Assembly (NCBI GenBank): GCA_034440515.1
Contig: JAWXCF010000050.1
Location: forward strand, 1-62,484
DNA: 62,484 nucleotides
Direction: 5' to 3'
DNA from: JAWXCF01 sp034440515
GTDB taxonomy: Bacteria; Bacteroidota; Bacteroidia; CAILMK01
Part shown: positions 50,643 to 61,108 of the stretch, piece by piece
How the letters are laid out: every line of letters begins with the position of its first letter
Numbering within the stretch: position 1 is the stretch's first letter
Position numbers and translations under genes: made by a program
Notes under the pieces: model-generated
The model's input: only the letters and a program-made list of their open reading frames with translations
What the model was told of the DNA's origin: nothing
The model's database searches: none

Positions 50643-53272
50643 TTTAATTTCTCTTCTATAATAGCTTTACCCTCTTCTATTGCCATATCAATGCCACTTA
50701 GGTTTGCTCCACCAGCACTAGCAAATATAGCTTGTCCACCACCACCACCATTTATGTGTTTCGCTATAGTACGGATGATTTCTCCAGCATTTAAGTTGTA
50801 TAGCTCTGATAAATGTTTGGGTATAGCTATCCATAGGTTGGGCTTACCCTCTGTTATTGTACCCAATAGCATTATGACATTTGGCAATACTTGTTTTAAA
50901 TCTTGAACCAAGTTTTTAGCATCATTTGCATTTTCTAATTCTACTTTTTCTATAAGTATTTCAACTCCAGATTGATGTAAAAACACTCTATTTCTAATGC
51001 TGTCTCGCATCATTAATACCTCCTTATGCCTTAGCTTTTCTATTTCATTAGTCAGCTGTTTATTATTTTCTTTCAGTTCCTCTATTGCTTGATATATTGG
51101 CTTTTGAGTTTTTAGTAGCTCATTTACTAGTTTCAATGTTATGAATTGGGTTTCAACCATATTCATTGCGGCTCTACCAGTTAGTGCTTCTATTCTACGT
51201 ACACCAGCAGCAATAGCACTTTCTGAAATTATTTTGAATAAACCTATTTGACCAGTACTATTTGCGTGGGTACCACCACATAATTCTACAGAATAATTTG
51301 GGTCGAAAGTTATAACACGTACAAAGTCACCATATTTTTCACCAAATAGTGCCATTGCTCCTTTGTCTTTAGCTTCTGCAATAGGCAAATTACGCTCTTC
51401 TGATAGTGGTATATTGCTTCGAATTCTTTCGTTTACTATTTGCTCTACTTCAGCTATTTCAAGTTCGGTCATTTTGCTAAAGTGGCTAAAGTCAAATCTT
51501 AATATTTCAGGGCTAACTAAACTCCCCTTTTGGGCTACGTGTGTACCCAATACTTGTCTAAGTGCTGCGTGCATTAGGTGAGTTGCAGTGTGGTTGGCCT
51601 CTGTATCTAGCCTAGCACTTTGATTAACTTCTGTATTTACCTTTCTGTCCAATGCATTAGGTAAATCTTTCACCATATGCAGAATGACATTATTCTCACG
51701 CCTTACATCTAGTACTTCTATGGTTTGCCCTTCTTGTTCTAGCGTACCAGTATCGGCTATTTGACCACCACTTTCTGCATAATAAGGGGTAATATCTAGC
51801 ACCAATTGGTAAAGTTCACCATCTTTATCTTCTACTTTTCTATATCTTAACACTTGGCTTTGTGTACTAAGTATATCGTAACCTACAAATTCGCTGTGTT
51901 TGTATGATTCAGAAACCTGTACCCAGTCAAATGTAGTTTTTTCTGCTGCGGACCTTGCTCTATTTTTTTGTTTCAGCAATTCTTGTTCAAACGTTACTAT
52001 ATCTACTCTTCGCCCTTGTTCTTTAGCCATTAACATAGTAAGATCTAGAGGGAAACCGAAGGTATCGTATAGTTCAAATGCAAATGCTCCATTAATTTCA
52101 GCCTCATTGTGTTCAGCTAAATAATTTTCAAATCGCGTGATGCCTAATGCGAGTGTTCTAAGAAATGACGCTTCTTCTTCTTTTATTACTTTAGAAATAA
52201 ATTCCTGTTGAGCCTTTAACTCAGAGAACACGTTTTCAAATTGTGTTGCCAATATGGGTACCAACTTATACAGATATGGTTCCTTAACCTGAAGTGAAGT
52301 ATAAGCATACCTAACAGCGCGTCTAAGTATTCGCCTGATTACATAGCCAGCTAAAGCGTTTCCAGGTAGTTGACCATCTGCTATGGTAAATGAAACAGTC
52401 CTTATATGATCTGCAATTACTCTAATGGCAACATCCACTTTATCATTAGCACCATATTTCAAGTTAAAGTCAAGTTCCATTTGATTAATCAGTGGCAAAA
52501 ACACGTCTGTATCGTAGTTACTGTTTTTACCTTGTATTGCTCTAACCAATCGCTCAAAGCCCATCCCCGTATCTACGTGTTGCGCAGGAAGTTTTTCAAG
52601 ACTTCCATTTGCCAATCTGTTATATTGCATAAATACCAGATTCCAAATTTCAATTACCTGTGGGTGGTCGTTATTTACCAGATCTTGACCATTAATTAAT
52701 GAGCGTTCTTTGTCAGGTCTGTTATCAAAGTGAATTTCAGTACAAGGACCACAAGGACCTTGATCGCCCATTTCCCAAAAATTATCCTTTTTAGAGCCGT
52801 TTATAATGTGGGATTCATCAATAAATTCTTTCCAAAAATTATAAGATTCAGTGTCTTTTTCTAGATTTTCATTTGTGTCACCTTCAAATACTGTTATGTA
52901 TAGTCTAGATCTATCTAATTGAAATCGATTAATTAATAATTCCCAAGCCCAAGCAATGGCTTCTTTTTTAAAGTAATCACCAAATGACCAATTCCCCAAC
53001 ATCTCAAACATTGTGTGATGGTAGGTGTCATACCCAACTTCCTCAAGATCGTTATGTTTTCCTGTTGCTCTTAGGCATTTTTGTGTATCTGCTACTCTTT
53101 TTATTTCGGGAATAGCATTACCTAAAAAGTAGTCTTTAAATTGATTCATACCTGCATTCGTAAATAGCAGTGTAGGATCATTTTTCATAACAATTGGTGC
53201 AGATGCTACTATTTGATGTCCCTTTTCAGCGAAAAAATCTAAAAACGTTTTTCTTATCTCAGCAGAAGTCAT
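50639..53272 (-). CDS. alaS: Alanyl-tRNA synthetase
   Basis: Class II synthetase, 877 residues: N-terminal catalytic domain with RKTFLDFFAEKGH (about 7-19), motif 1 to 3 including PTLLFTNAGMNQFKDYF (about 33-49), DNFWEMGDQGPCGPCTEIH (about 146-164), and GMGFERL; the editing domain has zinc ligands in HTATHLMHAAL (about 560-570) and CGGTHANSTGQIGLF (about 664-678). The C-Ala end carries a glycine-rich HINGGGGGQAIFASAGG. The ATG at 53272 starts the family N-terminus; a TTG at 53290 adds six residues. First gene of a four-gene operon. Weak -7-like boxes lie about 20 and 35 bases upstream. Confidence 0.98.
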   Translation of the reverse strand: MTSAEIRKTFLDFFAEKGHQIVASAPIVMKNDPTLLFTNAGMNQFKDYFLGNAIPEIKRVADTQKCLRATGKHNDLEEVGYDTYHHTMFEMLGNWSFGDYFKKEAIAWAWELLINRFQLDRSRLYITVFEGDTNENLEKDTESYNFWKEFIDESHIINGSKKDNFWEMGDQGPCGPCTEIHFDNRPDKERSLINGQDLVNNDHPQVIEIWNLVFMQYNRLANGSLEKLPAQHVDTGMGFERLVRAIQGKNSNYDTDVFLPLINQMELDFNLKYGANDKVDVAIRVIADHIRTVSFTIADGQLPGNALAGYVIRRILRRAVRYAYTSLQVKEPYLYKLVPILATQFENVFSELKAQQEFISKVIKEEEASFLRTLALGITRFENYLAEHNEAEINGAFAFELYDTFGFPLDLTMLMAKEQGRRVDIVTFEQELLKQKNRARSAAEKTTFDWVQVSESYKHSEFVGYDILSTQSQVLRYRKVEDKDGELYQLVLDITPYYAESGGQIADTGTLEQEGQTIEVLDVRRENNVILHMVKDLPNALDRKVNTEVNQSARLDTEANHTATHLMHAALRQVLGTHVAQKGSLVSPEILRFDFSHFSKMTELEIAEVEQIVNERIRSNIPLSEERNLPIAEAKDKGAMALFGEKYGDFVRVITFDPNYSVELCGGTHANSTGQIGLFKIISESAIAAGVRRIEALTGRAAMNMVETQFITLKLVNELLKTQKPIYQAIEELKENNKQLTNEIEKLRHKEVLMMRDSIRNRVFLHQSGVEILIEKVELENANDAKNLVQDLKQVLPNVIMLLGTITEGKPNLWIAIPKHLSELYNLNAGEIIRTIAKHINGGGGGQAIFASAGGANLSGIDMAIEEGKAIIEEKLK

Positions 53273-53444
53273 TGATGTCAGTATAAACAAATGTTAGGGC
53301 AAATATCATAAAATAGATGTGGTAATGAATCAGCGTTTAGTTAACATTAACTTTACGTAAAAGAATATTATCAAACCTAATTTTGAAAAAAGTCTATAAA
53401 TATCTACTAACTAACTATTTCAGCTTATTAATTTATTACAAATT

Positions 53445-56400
53445 ATGAAAAAGATTTTACAAGCAATTTTGATTGCATTGGTGTTAATTTCAATAGAAAG
53501 CTCTGCCCAGCAATTGAGTATTAAGCTTCCCAATACCACTTATAAACAAGATTTTGATACACTGGGTAGCTCTACAAGTACTGCTTATAGCTATTTACCT
53601 TATGGCTGGTACTTGTTTGAGAATGGTTCAAGTAGTGTTGCGGCAGATCAAAAGTATTCTGCTGATTTAGGCACTAGCAATGCTGGTAATATGTATAGTT
53701 ATGGTACTTCTAGTGGTTCAACAGATAGAGCATTGGGTTCTATCGGCAGTGGAAGCAATCAACCAGTATATGGAGTGCTTATTCAAAATAATACAGGTCA
53801 AACAATTACCAGTTTTAGGGTTAAGTTCGATATAGAACAATATAGATATGGTGGTGGACGTACAGTGTTAGATAGTAGTCCGGCAGAAATTAGTTTTGGA
53901 AATACTAATTTAACTAGCCAATCTACAGTTTGGACAAAAGTCCCAAAACTAAGCTTGAAGTCACAAAATATTACTCCAACTGCAGCTACATCGCTTGATG
54001 GTAATAGTAATGCAAATAGGCTTAGCATAGACTACACTATTACTGGAGTATCAGTGGCAAATGGAGGTACAATGTTCATAAGATGGAATGACATTAACAT
54101 AGCTGGAAATGATGATGGACTTGCTTTAGATAATTTTGAAATTACTGCTATTGGAAACTTGCCATCAGTGGTTTCATTTGCTAGAACATCAATCAATTCT
54201 ATAGAACAAGTTGATTCCATTGAACTTTCTATAAACGTTAAGCCCAAAGGGAATGTATTGAGTTTTAATATAGTTGACGCCAATAATGGTAACGCATTTG
54301 CAGGAATTGATTATGTAAAACCAATTAAAGTAATTACAACAAAGGCGACAGATTCAGTAGTGAAATTTTATGTTAAGCTCCTAAATGATACAAAAGTTGA
54401 TGGAACTAGAGTATTTAGATTAAAGCTAAATGGTATAACTGGAACAAATGTAATTGGTACAGATTCAATCATTACCATTACTATTTTAGATGATGATGTT
54501 TACCCTAATTACAAAATAGTTGACGCAAAATTTCCACTAACTGCTGGTAAATCAGATACATTGAAATATGGATTCTTTAAGGGAATAGTAAATTCTAACA
54601 ATCTAAATCAATTAGACCTTACTGCAACAATTCAAGATAATACTGGTGGTATTGGACTAAAATTGCCAACACTACCAAGCTATACTGCTAATATTACTAG
54701 TGCTGATAGTATAATAGTAAGAGGTACGGTTAGAAATAGAGGATTCCAAACCTACATTTTGGTTGATAGTTTTAAAATCTTAACGAAAGCAAGCATTCCA
54801 AATGCTTTAATTGTTCAACGCGCATTTAATGATTCACTAGAAAGTCAGCTAATTAAACTAAATAATTTGCAGATTGCAACTGGGTTTAAATGGGATACTA
54901 CTGGTGCAAGAGCAAAAGGTGGTTTTTTCTTAAACGTTCGTCAATATACAACTGGGTTAACCTTTAGCATTTTCATAGCATCTAATACTTCATTATTTGC
55001 GCAGCCTCCCGTTAGAGACTACTTTAATTTGACAGGAATAGTATTGCAAGGGGGCAATACAGCAACTTCAGGATATTACTTAGCGCCAAGAGCTGCTACA
55101 GATATTCAGTTAATTACATTGCCATTAAGCTTAATTAGTTCAGTGTTGCCAAACGATGCTAACGGTGTGAATGTATTAAGCAAAACCTCTTACAGAACCA
55201 GATTACGAGGTACTGTTTATTCACCGAGCTTTAACACAACTAGCCTTCAATTTGCAATAAGTGATGGGACAGGTGGAATCTACGTTTTTGCCCCAAATGT
55301 GAAAAACTACACACCAGTATTAGGTGACAGTATTGAGGTTAGAGGTTTTATTACACAGTTTAATGGTTTAACAGAGATTAACGCAGATAGTATAAGAAGT
55401 ATTGGTACTCAAGTACTAAGAAAACCAAAACCTGCAAAAAAAGTTACAGAAATTCAAGAGAATGAATTTGTTAGAATTAACAATGTTTACCTAGTTGATC
55501 CTACTAAATGGAGCACAGGCACATCAAGCTTTAACGTAGATATAACTAATGGTACAGATACTACTGTATTAAGGGTAACAAATGCTGTGAATGTAATAGG
55601 AAGCCCAGCACCTACTGGTAGATTTGATGTTCAAGGAATAGGTACTCAGTTTGACAATAGCAATCCTTTCACTTCTGGATATCAATTATTGGTTCGCTAC
55701 AGAACTGATATATTCCCAATATTAGCACGACGTTTGAACATTACACAAATTATAAATCAGAATTTAGGTACTGGTGCAATTGATAGCACAAATGTCCGTG
55801 GTTTTATAGAAGGGTATGTTACTGGAACAGTGCTAAGTGAATCTGATACAGTTAGAAGATTTAGCATAACAAATGATACAGCTGCTATTACCATTCAAAC
55901 AACAAGCTTAACTGTACCTACTTTGTCGCAAAAAGTTAGGGTATATGGCTATTCAGCGCAATACAATGGTTTAACTGTATTTAGAGCAGATTCGACAAAG
56001 ACTAATATAGGTACTAAATCTCCTGTTACAGTTATAGTTACAGACGTGACTGAGACTAGCGAAAGTAAATATGTTACAGTAAGAAATATTAATTTCAGTT
56101 CTGCATTAACTGATACAGCAGGTAAAAAAGTATTAATTGGTACACCAATTGGTAAAAACTATGAAATTCATTTCTTAAGAGGTACAGTATTGTTTAAAAC
56201 TTATCTACCACTTCTTTCTAATACGTCTTATGATATTAGTGGTATCGTACAACAATATGATATTAGCAATCCATTTACAAGTGGTTATTATATAGTACCA
56301 CAAATAGCTACTGATGTATCTGTTAGAACTGGGATAATCACAGCAAAAGTTTTAACTAAGATTTCGGTATATCCAAATCCTGCAACCTCACAAATTTTAG

Positions 56401-56585
56401 TATCAGCGGATTCTAAAATTGAGACATTTAGACTATTTAGTCTAGACGGAAGGGTAGCCTTAAATAACCTAAATGTAAATAGTAATACTGTGGCTGTAGA
56501 TGTTAGCGCATTATCTGCTGGAGTCTATACTGTGTATGTTACAACTACAAATGGTGCTGCTATACAGAAAATTGTAAAGCAATAA
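53445..56585 (+). CDS. Large T9SS-exported protein with Calx-beta and repeated OB-like modules
   Basis: A 1046-residue secreted protein. Signal peptide at 1-21 (IALVLISIESSAQ). An N-terminal domain of about 210 residues has Gly-Asn-Ser-rich jelly-roll-like strands ending in DGLALDNFEITA. A Calx-beta-like domain lies at about 245-352 (AGIDYVKP, ITILDDD). Then six OB-like modules in three pairs follow: first members around 425, 633 and 832 (ITQFNGLTEINADSI, SAQYNGLTVFRADST), second members around 528, 728 and 930 (NPFTSGYQLLVRYRTDI, NPFTSGYYIVPQIATDV). A T9SS domain runs from about 968 (ISVYPNPATSQIL). Such OB modules often go with surface nucleases, but no nuclease domain is seen. It is a single gene with its own terminator. 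Confidence 0.8.
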   Translation: MKKILQAILIALVLISIESSAQQLSIKLPNTTYKQDFDTLGSSTSTAYSYLPYGWYLFENGSSSVAADQKYSADLGTSNAGNMYSYGTSSGSTDRALGSIGSGSNQPVYGVLIQNNTGQTITSFRVKFDIEQYRYGGGRTVLDSSPAEISFGNTNLTSQSTVWTKVPKLSLKSQNITPTAATSLDGNSNANRLSIDYTITGVSVANGGTMFIRWNDINIAGNDDGLALDNFEITAIGNLPSVVSFARTSINSIEQVDSIELSINVKPKGNVLSFNIVDANNGNAFAGIDYVKPIKVITTKATDSVVKFYVKLLNDTKVDGTRVFRLKLNGITGTNVIGTDSIITITILDDDVYPNYKIVDAKFPLTAGKSDTLKYGFFKGIVNSNNLNQLDLTATIQDNTGGIGLKLPTLPSYTANITSADSIIVRGTVRNRGFQTYILVDSFKILTKASIPNALIVQRAFNDSLESQLIKLNNLQIATGFKWDTTGARAKGGFFLNVRQYTTGLTFSIFIASNTSLFAQPPVRDYFNLTGIVLQGGNTATSGYYLAPRAATDIQLITLPLSLISSVLPNDANGVNVLSKTSYRTRLRGTVYSPSFNTTSLQFAISDGTGGIYVFAPNVKNYTPVLGDSIEVRGFITQFNGLTEINADSIRSIGTQVLRKPKPAKKVTEIQENEFVRINNVYLVDPTKWSTGTSSFNVDITNGTDTTVLRVTNAVNVIGSPAPTGRFDVQGIGTQFDNSNPFTSGYQLLVRYRTDIFPILARRLNITQIINQNLGTGAIDSTNVRGFIEGYVTGTVLSESDTVRRFSITNDTAAITIQTTSLTVPTLSQKVRVYGYSAQYNGLTVFRADSTKTNIGTKSPVTVIVTDVTETSESKYVTVRNINFSSALTDTAGKKVLIGTPIGKNYEIHFLRGTVLFKTYLPLLSNTSYDISGIVQQYDISNPFTSGYYIVPQIATDVSVRTGIITAKVLTKISVYPNPATSQILVSADSKIETFRLFSLDGRVALNNLNVNSNTVAVDVSALSAGVYTVYVTTTNGAAIQKIVKQ

Positions 56586-56609
56586 GATCAACAATATTAT
56601 ATCTCATAT

Positions 56610-56639
56610 AGCCTGTCACTAATTGTGATGGGCTTTTTT
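56610..56639 (+). terminator. Terminator after the 1046-residue protein gene
   Basis: AGCCTGTCAC (56610-56619) pairs with GTGATGGGCT (56625-56634), including two wobbles, followed by TTTTT. The stop codon of the convergent surface-protein gene overlaps its end. Confidence 0.85.
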
Positions 56640-59600
56640 AATTATACAAACTATAATTAAAGTTAATTCTAACATAAAGCTCACTATACCTGCCTAATAT
56701 TTCATTAGATGAATAAAAAGGATTGTATCCTAGTTCAGCAGTATAGTTTAAACCAAATAGAGTTTGACTGTACATTATGCTGCCTAAGTGTCTTTGAGAA
56801 GAGTTTTGAATCATTAGGTTAAGAGTGTATTGCAATTGTAAACTCCTATTATCAGTCAATCGTTTAGAATACACTAAATGAGAATTAAGTGTTGAAGTGT
56901 TCGAAAATGAAAATTGGGTTTGAATGGGGCTGTATCCTAAACTTATATTTAAAGAATTTCTATAGTCTATTGCCATACTAGTTTGTGCATTAACTATCAA
57001 ATTCTTATTCTTGTTTGATTCAACTATTAAGTCATTTCTAACTAAATAATTAGAAGAAAGGCTAAGTTGAATCGGTATTTTACTAATACTTATTGATTTA
57101 CCAACTGTTAGCCCACCCATTGCCCACAAATCACTGTATGATAATGAGTTTAACCTATTACCTGCATTAAATCTATATTGGCTATTTAAATTTATTTGAA
57201 GGTAGGGACTATTGTGACTCTTCTTATAAATCGAATTTAAAGCTGCATTATGCCCAGTAATGGTATTGAGCGCGTTATTCACCAGGTTGTTTATATGATA
57301 CATATAGCTTAAGGTAGTATAGAGCTTATTTTTAAAAAGCCGCACCTGATCACTAATTTGGATAGAGTTTATATCATTTCTGAAAAAAGGATTGCCTTGA
57401 CTGATATATGCAGCACCAATATTCTTATACACACCCTCTAATATGTGATTCTTTATTTTGTACTCAATTTTGAATATGCCTGCTAGTGAAGACTTTCCAG
57501 TACCTAAGGTTGAAGTATTTATTGTGAAAATATTATTTAAATCTATTGGTTGTATTGGATATTTCCTACGTAGTAGAGAGTCCATTTTAATTGATTCTGC
57601 TGGCCCAACATTTCTAATAGGAGTGTAAATGCTATAAGCTATTGAGGTATAAATTTTGAGGTGCTCTAACTTACTTCTATATTGTTCTGACATACCTATT
57701 ACTATGTTGTCAGAACTGGGCGTAAAATCATTTGTATTGCCAATTATACTTTCTCTAGACTTTAAAATATTCAAGCTCAACACACTGCCTTGTTTTAAAT
57801 TACCGAAACTAAGCTGTGCAGCACTTGTATAGCTACGGTTTCGCCATAAATTATTATAATTAGTCGGGTCGTTATACAAATACACTCTATCAGAATTATA
57901 GTAAGATCCAGTAGCAGGGTTAACATTGCTTAAGGTACTATAGTCTAACTGATTAGTATTAGATAAGCCTGTCGTTAGTTTGAAATTTAAAGCTGGATTA
58001 AAATTATAGTGAAATGATAATCCCCTAATTCTAATGCCACTACAAATTAATTCGTCATAATCAGGATTATTATCCCCTGCAACTAAAACCATTTTCTTTC
58101 TGCTCCATTTGACTTTAAAATAATTTTTGTCCATTGTGCCTAGACCATAACTAAACTGGTCTGAGTTTAAGCGACCGTACAGTTCTAATTTACTTTTATT
58201 TGCATTTATACTACTGTTAACTGTGGTGTAAGAATGATAACCTTGAGTAAATCTATTATTAATAGCATTACCAGATTGACTTCCAAAACTATATAAAGTA
58301 TTTCTAGATTTTATTTTGGTGATAATCCTATTAGTATCATTAAGAATATTAATTGAATCTGCATCTGTAATAGGTGTCAACAATACTGGTTTGTTAATGC
58401 TAATACCTTTAGTAACAAAGAATTCAGCTCTAAGTCTGGGTAAAAACCATACATTTGAAGGTCTTGCCTTAATCTCAAGTCTATGTTTACCAAGCGCAAG
58501 TGAGTTGTCTATAAGTATGTAGAGCCTATTCTTCTCATACTTTACATTTTCAGTAATAAGTATATCATTTAGAAATATCTCAATAGTGCTTTTTCTCAGC
58601 AATATTTCATTGGATATTTCTACCACTATAATTGCGGCTCCTTGTTCTAAACTCTCAGACAGTCTGGGATATACCATTGTCCATCCCCGTTCATATTTAT
58701 CTATTTCTATCTGCTTAACTTTATTTGTATCTCCGTAATAACTATTTCCATTTAAAACAAAGAAATCCTCTTCATCTTCAAAACTTACTTTGATTGCAGT
58801 TGGTATATCTTGACGATATTGCTTCCAAATCACAATACTATCTAGAATAAGACCTGCCGATTCAGGGATAATTTGCTTGTCAACGCTACTTTCTAGAAAT
58901 GTGTCACCCTTATTTGTTATTAGATTTATGGTATAATTAAACTTTTCTCGGCTATTAAATTTACTTGTATCCACCTGAATGATGATTTCTTGGGGGACAT
59001 CTTGATTTGGTATGTTTTTTTTGCTTCCATTTACAATAGTGAATCTACCTAATGGGCTGGGTAAGCTTCCTGTCCCAGTGGGGTGCATTATAATTTGCCA
59101 CGCATAATTAACTTCTGACCTTAGTTGGGGTAAATCTGGAGTCCAACTAAAAAATAGACAAGTCAAATTTACTTTTACATACAGCGGTCTTAGTAAGGCT
59201 ATTTCAGGGTCAGTCATTTCTTCTGGTACTTCATATACGACTACGTCATATGTTCCACCTGTACCAAACCATTGAAATATGGGTAATGTATTATTTATCT
59301 CGATATTTTCTTTTGAAAATGAGTTGTAAGGATAAATCAATTCTGGTTTATTTAGTACGCCTGCAACTATAAAATTGTGTTCATATTCCTCTACTAGATT
59401 TCCAGAATTAAAAACTTTTAGAGTAATGCTATAGTTACCTGCTGGTAAATATCCTGATTGCCTTGCATCTCCTTGGTAGCTCAACCTTTGTGTACTACCC
59501 TTTATTTGGGTGAAATCTTTACTACTTACGCTATAGCTTCCCGCGTTTAAACTGAGAAACACTTTTGTGCCGCGCCAAATAACTTTATCTGTAGAAATGG

Positions 59601-60168
59601 GTTCATCGTCAACTATTAGTTCTGTAACTAAACTAATATTTTGATTGGTGCCAGTAACCTGCAAATTGACATTGAAAAACTCAGGTGAAAACGGGTAATA
59701 TTCTGGATCAAAGTCTATGAGTCTTAAGTTTTGAAGTGGAGTAGGAAACAGAGTCGCCCTTATCAAACTTTGGTTATTACTTATTTCTATGTTTACTAAA
59801 CTATTGTTTATTTGGCCAAATGCTTCTACAATTATAGGGAAGCTGCCTAAATTGGCATTAGAGTTAACACTATAAAATGCCTGAATAGTCTCAACATCTC
59901 TAACTATTATATTTTGAATAGAAATATTTGCAGGGGTTTGAATTTTCACGGCACCTGACTGCCAATTGGTTTGCCGTCCCTTTATTAATAAGATTCCTTT
60001 TGTACCTGCAGATAGATTAGCAGGGCTTATGTCATAGATTATACCTTGACCTAATGCACTTTGGTTAATTAAATTAAATAATAGTAATAAAACTGCAACG
60101 CGAAACGAAAGACTCTTCACAATAATTGCAATTATATTAATGATATTGGCTATGGAATAGAAACACAT
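56638..60168 (-). CDS. Large cell-surface protein, Ig-like repeats and beta-barrel, unknown family
   Basis: About 1160-1176 residues. Two starts are possible: ATG at 60168, or GTG at 60120, which begins exactly at a classical signal peptide (KSLSFRVAVLLLLFNLINQS, cleaved near ALGQ). The signal-peptide logic favours GTG; the -7 box at 60172-60179 is three bases before the ATG. The N-terminal 560 or so residues are beta-sandwich-like with recurring PxxLxxP loops (IPT/Ig-like start SPANLSAGTKGILL). The C-terminal half consists of Tyr/Asn-rich alternating strands (GLSFHYNFNPALNFKLTT, SLSYSDLW) ending in YVRINFNYSLYN, typical of an outer-membrane barrel. I recognise no family; it may be an autotransporter-like or adhesin-like protein. 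Confidence 0.65.
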   Translation of the reverse strand: MCFYSIANIINIIAIIVKSLSFRVAVLLLLFNLINQSALGQGIIYDISPANLSAGTKGILLIKGRQTNWQSGAVKIQTPANISIQNIIVRDVETIQAFYSVNSNANLGSFPIIVEAFGQINNSLVNIEISNNQSLIRATLFPTPLQNLRLIDFDPEYYPFSPEFFNVNLQVTGTNQNISLVTELIVDDEPISTDKVIWRGTKVFLSLNAGSYSVSSKDFTQIKGSTQRLSYQGDARQSGYLPAGNYSITLKVFNSGNLVEEYEHNFIVAGVLNKPELIYPYNSFSKENIEINNTLPIFQWFGTGGTYDVVVYEVPEEMTDPEIALLRPLYVKVNLTCLFFSWTPDLPQLRSEVNYAWQIIMHPTGTGSLPSPLGRFTIVNGSKKNIPNQDVPQEIIIQVDTSKFNSREKFNYTINLITNKGDTFLESSVDKQIIPESAGLILDSIVIWKQYRQDIPTAIKVSFEDEEDFFVLNGNSYYGDTNKVKQIEIDKYERGWTMVYPRLSESLEQGAAIIVVEISNEILLRKSTIEIFLNDILITENVKYEKNRLYILIDNSLALGKHRLEIKARPSNVWFLPRLRAEFFVTKGISINKPVLLTPITDADSINILNDTNRIITKIKSRNTLYSFGSQSGNAINNRFTQGYHSYTTVNSSINANKSKLELYGRLNSDQFSYGLGTMDKNYFKVKWSRKKMVLVAGDNNPDYDELICSGIRIRGLSFHYNFNPALNFKLTTGLSNTNQLDYSTLSNVNPATGSYYNSDRVYLYNDPTNYNNLWRNRSYTSAAQLSFGNLKQGSVLSLNILKSRESIIGNTNDFTPSSDNIVIGMSEQYRSKLEHLKIYTSIAYSIYTPIRNVGPAESIKMDSLLRRKYPIQPIDLNNIFTINTSTLGTGKSSLAGIFKIEYKIKNHILEGVYKNIGAAYISQGNPFFRNDINSIQISDQVRLFKNKLYTTLSYMYHINNLVNNALNTITGHNAALNSIYKKSHNSPYLQINLNSQYRFNAGNRLNSLSYSDLWAMGGLTVGKSISISKIPIQLSLSSNYLVRNDLIVESNKNKNLIVNAQTSMAIDYRNSLNISLGYSPIQTQFSFSNTSTLNSHLVYSKRLTDNRSLQLQYTLNLMIQNSSQRHLGSIMYSQTLFGLNYTAELGYNPFYSSNEILGRYSELYVRINFNYSLYN

Positions 60169-60171
60169 AAA

Positions 60172-60179
60172 CAAAATTA
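60172..60179 (-). promoter_or_regulatory. -7 box of the surface-protein gene
   Basis: The minus strand reads TAATTTTG then TTT and ATG, an exact TAnnTTTG match. TTTC, 18 bases upstream, is a weak -33. With the GTG start the leader would be about 48 bases; with the ATG it would be leaderless. Confidence 0.4.
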
Positions 60180-60211
60180 AAGTTACAACTATCTATCGAA
60201 AGCTATAAGCT

Positions 60212-61108
60212 TTATTTCCTTGGATGAAACTGTGCTATAACCTCGTGAAGATACCTTTTATCTAAATGAGTATATATCTCAGTAGTTGATATGCTTGAAT
60301 GGCCCAGCATTTCCTGAACTGCTCTAAGGTCCGCACCGCCCTCTACTAAATGCGTAGCAAATGAATGTCTAAGTGTATGCGGACTAATATTTTTGGAGAT
60401 GTTGGCTTTAAATACGGCAGTCTTTAACATAGTAAATACAGTCGTTCTGCTCAGTTGACGACCAAATTTGTTGAGAAAAATAAAGTTTTTGTGTTTAATG
60501 TCTATATTCAATTGCGAACGAATTAGATCTACATAACTGGTTAACAAACTGATGCACTGCTCACCCATCGGTACTAATCGCTCTTTATCTCCCTTTCCAA
60601 TAACCCTTATAAATTCCTCTTTCAAATAAAGTTGACCTAGCTTCAAGTTGCAAAGTTCTGATACCCTAAGTCCGCAGCTGTATAGCATCATCACGATGAG
60701 ATGATTTCTAGCTTGGTCAGGTTTAGTCAAATCAAATATGGTCAATACTAAATCAATTTCTCCAACAGTTAATACTTCTGGCAAATGTCTACCTACTTTG
60801 GGAACTTGTAATAATTCAGTAGGGTCTTTATCTATTTTCCCTTCCAATAATAGATAATTATAAAATGCACGTATTGATGATACAGTTCTGGCCTGTGAGG
60901 CTGGACTAAGTCCCAATTTATTTAATAGGTTTAAGTATTCACTTAAATTATTTAAGCCAATTACACTAAAATCTTCAAGATTTGAACTACAATGCTTGGT
61001 GAATCTTACTAAATCATTTTCATAAGCAGAAATGGTATTTTGACTTAAACCTTTCTCTATTAATAAATATTGCTTAAATGAAAGTAACCAAATCGCAGTT
61101 TCAGACAT
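60212..61108 (-). CDS. xerD: Tyrosine recombinase XerD
   Basis: Site-specific recombinase that, with XerC, resolves chromosome dimers at dif. 298 residues: SAM-like N-terminal DNA-binding domain with LSQNTISAYENDL (about 20-32) and a catalytic domain with Arg in YSCGLRVSELCNL (about 145-157), the box II HTLRHSFATHLVEGGADLRA (about 242-261) and active Tyr in STTEIYTHLD (Tyr about 278). Length and lack of mobile-element surroundings fit the housekeeping enzyme. It starts directly after the lysA stop (TAAATG), so the two are cotranscribed. Confidence 0.93.
   Translation of the reverse strand: MSETAIWLLSFKQYLLIEKGLSQNTISAYENDLVRFTKHCSSNLEDFSVIGLNNLSEYLNLLNKLGLSPASQARTVSSIRAFYNYLLLEGKIDKDPTELLQVPKVGRHLPEVLTVGEIDLVLTIFDLTKPDQARNHLIVMMLYSCGLRVSELCNLKLGQLYLKEEFIRVIGKGDKERLVPMGEQCISLLTSYVDLIRSQLNIDIKHKNFIFLNKFGRQLSRTTVFTMLKTAVFKANISKNISPHTLRHSFATHLVEGGADLRAVQEMLGHSSISTTEIYTHLDKRYLHEVIAQFHPRK

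Noticed and set aside
60212..61108. The tyrosine recombinase as an integrase of a mobile element.
   Set aside because: It is a typical XerD in length and motifs, directly coupled to lysA, with no repeats, tRNA or phage genes around it.
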